Shown piece after piece: positions 4,067-7,052 of a stretch of DNA of 7,052 bases. The DNA lies in assembly GCA_965372465.1 (NCBI GenBank), contig CBDVCK010000200.1:1-7052 (forward strand), given 5' to 3'. Position 1 is the stretch's first letter, and each line of letters starts with the position of its first letter. The position numbers were made by a program, and so were the translations under genes. The stretch is from GCA-020348445 sp965372465. GTDB lineage: Archaea > Thermoplasmatota > Thermoplasmata > GCA-020350865. A model generated the notes under the pieces. It was not told where the DNA came from. It worked only from the letters and a program-made list of their open reading frames with translations, and ran no database searches.

Positions 4067-7052
4067 CTAAATCCCGATGAACGAGTATTTTGTTGTTGCT
4101 GTTGTGGATACCTGATAGCCCACCACCATATCCAAAGTGGGATCAAAGGCTCCTTCAGGCATAATCGTTGAGTGCCAGCCCCACCTTTGACCTGAATCGA
4201 TGAAGTAGTTCATTCCCACGACGTTATCTATCTGATCGCAGTACCAATCCACTGTCTGAACACTTGATAATATCAAAGGTATCCCCATTGTGTCATATCC
4301 TGCGGAATAACTAGCCGTCCATACGCCAATGCTGTATGTAGTTGTTCCCTCAAAGTCTGTTGAGTTGACAGGGATCACCATGTAATAGTACTGGGTACCA
4401 GGTAATGCAACACCGGGGTGAACCGCCATCTCATTGCCTGGGAAAGTTGAAATTAAAAAGGTGTAGTCCACACCCTCGGTTCCATGGAAACCATTCCTGG
4501 TTGTGGAATAGTATACATTATATTGTGCCAGACCGGGGCTTGAAGGTTGTGTCCAGGTAAGGGCCACATCAGCTGTTATCGAATCCGCTGTGGCATCCAG
4601 GTTTCTGGCATCTGAATTGTAGTCAAAACCTACGAAGGTAGCTGTATTGTATCTTATCATGGCTCCAGGCATTCCGACGAACGTGTATTCAGTGGGTGCC
4701 AAGAAATCTACCTCGTAACCCCTTCCGACTTCAAGTTGTGCGTCGTTTACCTCGCCATCACCATGCTTCAACCATTTAAGAGTCGTGGAGTTCATCCATC
4801 TAACATAATTTGCATTCATGTCAATTAGATAGAAATCCGCTGTTGGTGATATGGTCTCAAGAGGTTCCAATGGAAGAGAGAATGTGGAGGTACCTGCAGG
4901 GTAATCCAGGGTCCATTTTCCAACCGTCCTGGATGTATAACTCGTTTCATCTAGATCATTAACGGTTCTTATACAATAATAATACTGAGGATTACTTGAA
5001 TCGGCTGCCCCTGTGTCATTCCATGACCTTCTATTGAGGTTAAGACCGTTATCGAGATCTACGGAAGTGTCTTTCCAGGCAGGGTCGGAGAAGTCGAAAC
5101 CTGTTGGAGAAGGATCCCTGTATATCAGATAATGATCTGTTGCCGGGCTCATTGGTTCATCCCAGTATAGGTAAATATCATCGTTATTTGGTGCCACTTC
5201 GATGTAAAGCCTGGGTGGAAGCGGTGTCGGTGGCAGAACAAAGACCTGGGTTAGCGGGAATAAGACCGTCGCTGTTGTATTGTCCCACCTGGTAAAGTGT
5301 GCCCTTGACTTGGCATATACATTGGTGTCTTTTAATCCTGCTTCATTTGACACGATATCAAAGGTTATTGACACAGTCTCCCCTAGTTTTATCCAGGATA
5401 TATTCCATTCCAAAATTGTTTCTTGGGTTGCAGGGTCTACATAGATGACATCTGGGACTATATTGAAGGTTCCAGGGATATAATCGATATATGGAGGTAA
5501 CACATCCCTTACCAGTGGGTCAGGATCAGTGGTATCGTTATCCCAGACAGCAAGATCGGCAAGATAGCTTGAGATGTTCTCATAAATGGAACTGAAGAAG
5601 CTGGGATTAGGTGCATAAAAGTATATGCCACCCGTGATATTGGCTATGTCCTCGAGAAGTTGTAGTTCCTGAGGATCGTCAATTTCTAATCCAACGGTAA
5701 AGATTACCACACCCCTGGCTGCTGCAATATCGGCTTCAGCCAAAGAATTTGTGATGTCCCCAGCTTGTAGATCTTCAGCATCTGTAATCACTATCATATT
5801 GAGGATATGATCCGTTGGCGATCCGTACAATCTGAGCTCCTCATTGGAGAGATTAAGTCCCATCGATAGAGTTGTGCCCCCATCACTGTCGATATCATTG
5901 AAATTGGCTATTACTTGTGCATAATCTACATCACCTAGATGATGAGCAGGCGGATTCATGCCTGGATTAGGTGGTTTAGGTAGGGGACCTGCCGGTAAGA
6001 GGTCTGAATAAAAGTCAAAATCGACAATCGCAGCCCGATCAAGCCCCTCGAAGTTATCTGCGACGAAAATCTGAGATTCTGTTATGCGCACATTGAATGG
6101 ATCGTTCCACACCATACTTCCAGAACTATCGATACAGAAGACCGTGTCAAGGTATTTACGGACAGCCACTTGCGCACCCATTCCCGTTAGATTTAAAGTG
6201 AGTGTGGCTATTTCATCATGTCCAGTACCATTCAGGTAGATTTGATCAGGATCAACGGATTTTGTCAGATTGAGGAAGGGATACACCCTTGGATTTAAAA
6301 TGATGGTATCCCCAATTATTTGGCTGTTCGTGGAACGTATCAAAATTGTAATATTGTCCATAACAGGGAACGGGATGGTATCAGGCATAGTTACTATAAC
6401 CATAATCCGACTGGTTTCTCCCGGTCCAATTGTGATATCTGAAATCTTGATGGTTCCGTTTTCATCGAAAAATTCCACTGTCCATCCTTCTTGCGATGAA
6501 TTTAGAAGATCGATGGTATCCGCTATTGCCTGGAAGTTAAAGATGGTCAGATTGAATATGGCATATTCTCCAAAGTGCCCGTAACTGATAGCAGGCTTGC
6601 CATCCACAGTTTCGATTTTTATTAATCGCACGGTGGGTGCACGGTTGAATTTCCATCCTGCGGCAGTGGATGATGTATCGTCGTATCCGTCCCTGGTGCC
6701 GTTTCCTTCCGGGTCTCTGGTCATGGATTCGCCAAGGTTATGCTGGGAACTCCAACCGACCATGTCTATCAGGGTATTTTTTGTATCATAGAGATAGACA
6801 TTGTCCCCCGTGGAAGTCAAATTTGAAAAGAAGCCCATGTCCATGGGTTGGAGCATATAAAAGAAACGCTCCATTACATCTAATACCGTTCCACTCGGGA
6901 TGATATACTCTGAATCGCATAGGATTTTATAGCCTCCGATATCCCTTTCTATTGCACCTCTGTTGTAAACCTCCACAAAAGCATCGTTGGGAGAGCTTGG
7001 ATTGAAAAGAACCTCGTTCAGTATGATTGCGGAAGAAAAATTTGCAGCAGGG
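4067..7052 (-). CDS. Giant secreted LTD / vWA / FN3 surface protein (gene B; N-terminus beyond window)
   Basis: The frame is open from the right edge (first complete codon at 7049-7051) to a TAG at 4067-4069, giving 994 visible residues. The GTG at 6976 is not the start: the coding reads on upstream into a lamin-tail opening (ILNEVLFNP), so start and signal peptide lie outside. Visible residues 9-139 are a lamin-tail-like domain closing with DTSSTAAGW. Residues 140-265 are a NEW3/CARDB-like beta domain. Residues 300-490 are a vWA domain with a complete MIDAS: D308, S310, S312, T394, D424. Residues 510-612 are DUF11-like (VRDVLPPYIDYIPG opening). Two repeats follow, each an FN3-like domain plus a beta tail (614-800 and 801-994). 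The protein stops exactly at the end of the second tail (KYSFIGI), with no hydrophobic anchor, LPXTG or PGF motif. About 18 N-x-S/T sequons support export and glycosylation. A proline-rich loop (353-371) is inserted between MIDAS motifs. It is a paralogue of gene A, about half identical by eye in the lamin-tail and pre-vWA segments. Likely role, by inference, is secreted or cell-associated adhesion. Confidence 0.92.
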   Translation of the reverse strand, partial: PAANFSSAIILNEVLFNPSSPNDAFVEVYNRGAIERDIGGYKILCDSEYIIPSGTVLDVMERFFYMLQPMDMGFFSNLTSTGDNVYLYDTKNTLIDMVGWSSQHNLGESMTRDPEGNGTRDGYDDTSSTAAGWKFNRAPTVRLIKIETVDGKPAISYGHFGEYAIFNLTIFNFQAIADTIDLLNSSQEGWTVEFFDENGTIKISDITIGPGETSRIMVIVTMPDTIPFPVMDNITILIRSTNSQIIGDTIILNPRVYPFLNLTKSVDPDQIYLNGTGHDEIATLTLNLTGMGAQVAVRKYLDTVFCIDSSGSMVWNDPFNVRITESQIFVADNFEGLDRAAIVDFDFYSDLLPAGPLPKPPNPGMNPPAHHLGDVDYAQVIANFNDIDSDGGTTLSMGLNLSNEELRLYGSPTDHILNMIVITDAEDLQAGDITNSLAEADIAAARGVVIFTVGLEIDDPQELQLLEDIANITGGIYFYAPNPSFFSSIYENISSYLADLAVWDNDTTDPDPLVRDVLPPYIDYIPGTFNIVPDVIYVDPATQETILEWNISWIKLGETVSITFDIVSNEAGLKDTNVYAKSRAHFTRWDNTTATVLFPLTQVFVLPPTPLPPRLYIEVAPNNDDIYLYWDEPMSPATDHYLIYRDPSPTGFDFSDPAWKDTSVDLDNGLNLNRRSWNDTGAADSSNPQYYYCIRTVNDLDETSYTSRTVGKWTLDYPAGTSTFSLPLEPLETISPTADFYLIDMNANYVRWMNSTTLKWLKHGDGEVNDAQLEVGRGYEVDFLAPTEYTFVGMPGAMIRYNTATFVGFDYNSDARNLDATADSITADVALTWTQPSSPGLAQYNVYYSTTRNGFHGTEGVDYTFLISTFPGNEMAVHPGVALPGTQYYYMVIPVNSTDFEGTTTYSIGVWTASYSAGYDTMGIPLILSSVQTVDWYCDQIDNVVGMNYFIDSGQRWGWHSTIMPEGAFDPTLDMVVGYQVSTTATTKYSFIGI
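4070..4651 (-). repeat. FN3 plus beta-tail repeat, copy 2, in gene B
   Basis: Visible residues 801-994 of gene B. VALTWTQPSSPGLAQYNVYY and YYYMVIPVNS mark the FN3-like domain. The tail begins SYSAGYDTMGIPL, contains VVGYQVS and ends KYSFIGI immediately before the TAG. It aligns with copy 1 at YPAG/YSAG, GYEV/GYQV and YTFVG/YSFIG, so the protein terminates at a repeat boundary and was probably not truncated. Confidence 0.7.
4652..5212 (-). repeat. FN3 plus beta-tail repeat, copy 1, in gene B
   Basis: Visible residues 614-800 of gene B. The FN3-like part has IYLYWDEP, DHYLIYRD and YYYCIRTVND, the usual Trp-strand, Y.IYR strand and YYY..r.v.d strand. A tail of about 80 residues follows, beginning DYPAGTSTFSLPL, containing RGYEVDF and ending EYTFVGMPG. 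The same two-part pattern recurs directly afterwards. The tail is not a domain I can name. Confidence 0.72.
5582..6154 (-). other. vWA domain with intact MIDAS in gene B
   Basis: Visible residues about 300-490 of gene B. FCIDSSGSM gives DxSxS (D308, S310, S312), GGTTLSMGL gives the threonine (T394), and MIVITDAED gives the second aspartate (D424). The strand VVIFTVGL and ANITGGIYFYA close the fold. Compared with gene A there are 20 extra residues between DxSxS and Thr. They are centred on a proline-rich segment (353-371), so the top face of the domain probably differs between the paralogues. Confidence 0.88.

Noticed and set aside
6270..6584. Plus-strand open frame of 104 codons
   Set aside because: It is antisense to the NEW3-like domain of gene B; the hydrophobic look comes from the complement of its beta strands.
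6974..6976. GTG as the start codon of gene B
   Set aside because: The open frame and a clear lamin-tail opening (ILNEVLFNP) continue upstream to the window edge, so the GTG encodes an internal valine.
1..7052. CRISPR array, tRNA or insertion sequence
   Set aside because: No regularly spaced direct repeats, cloverleaf pattern, transposase motifs or terminal inverted repeats were found; the repeats present are protein-level domain duplications.

Overview
The window looks archaeal, most likely a Thermoplasmata-type euryarchaeote (moderate confidence on domain, low on lineage). The reasons are the very large exported proteins built from lamin-tail-like, von Willebrand A (vWA) and fibronectin-III-like modules, the high density of N-glycosylation sequons, an anti-16S GGTGAT motif before the only visible true start, and A/T-rich TATA-like elements instead of bacterial -35/-10 pairs. 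Composition is moderate in GC. I saw no tRNA, rRNA, CRISPR array, insertion sequence or housekeeping gene.

All supported coding lies on the minus strand, in two very large genes that are both cut by the window. Reading in the direction of transcription, gene B comes first. It enters from beyond the right edge (7051), has no start in the window, and ends at a TAG at 4067-4069 (994 visible residues). A 304-bp intergenic region follows (3763-4066). It holds a plausible terminator tract for B, an inverted repeat, an 18-bp-period direct repeat and weak TATA-like elements. Gene A starts at ATG 3762 and stays open for 1,254 codons to the left edge without a stop.

A and B are paralogues. Gene A shows the front and middle of the architecture: a signal peptide, a unique N-terminal beta-rich region, two tandem units of about 275 residues (each two lamin-tail-like modules), a NEW3/CARDB-like beta domain, and a vWA domain with a complete MIDAS. 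Gene B picks up at the last lamin-tail-like module and continues through the same NEW3-like domain and vWA. It then shows what follows: a DUF11-like domain and two repeats of FN3 plus a short beta module, ending without a membrane anchor. Laid over each other, the two fragments suggest one composite design: signal, N-domain, (LTD-a, LTD-b)n, NEW3-like, vWA, DUF11-like, (FN3 + tail)n. Both are probably extracellular, metal-dependent adhesion or matrix proteins. That role is inferred; no enzymatic motif was seen. The plus-strand open frames are antisense shadows of these two genes.
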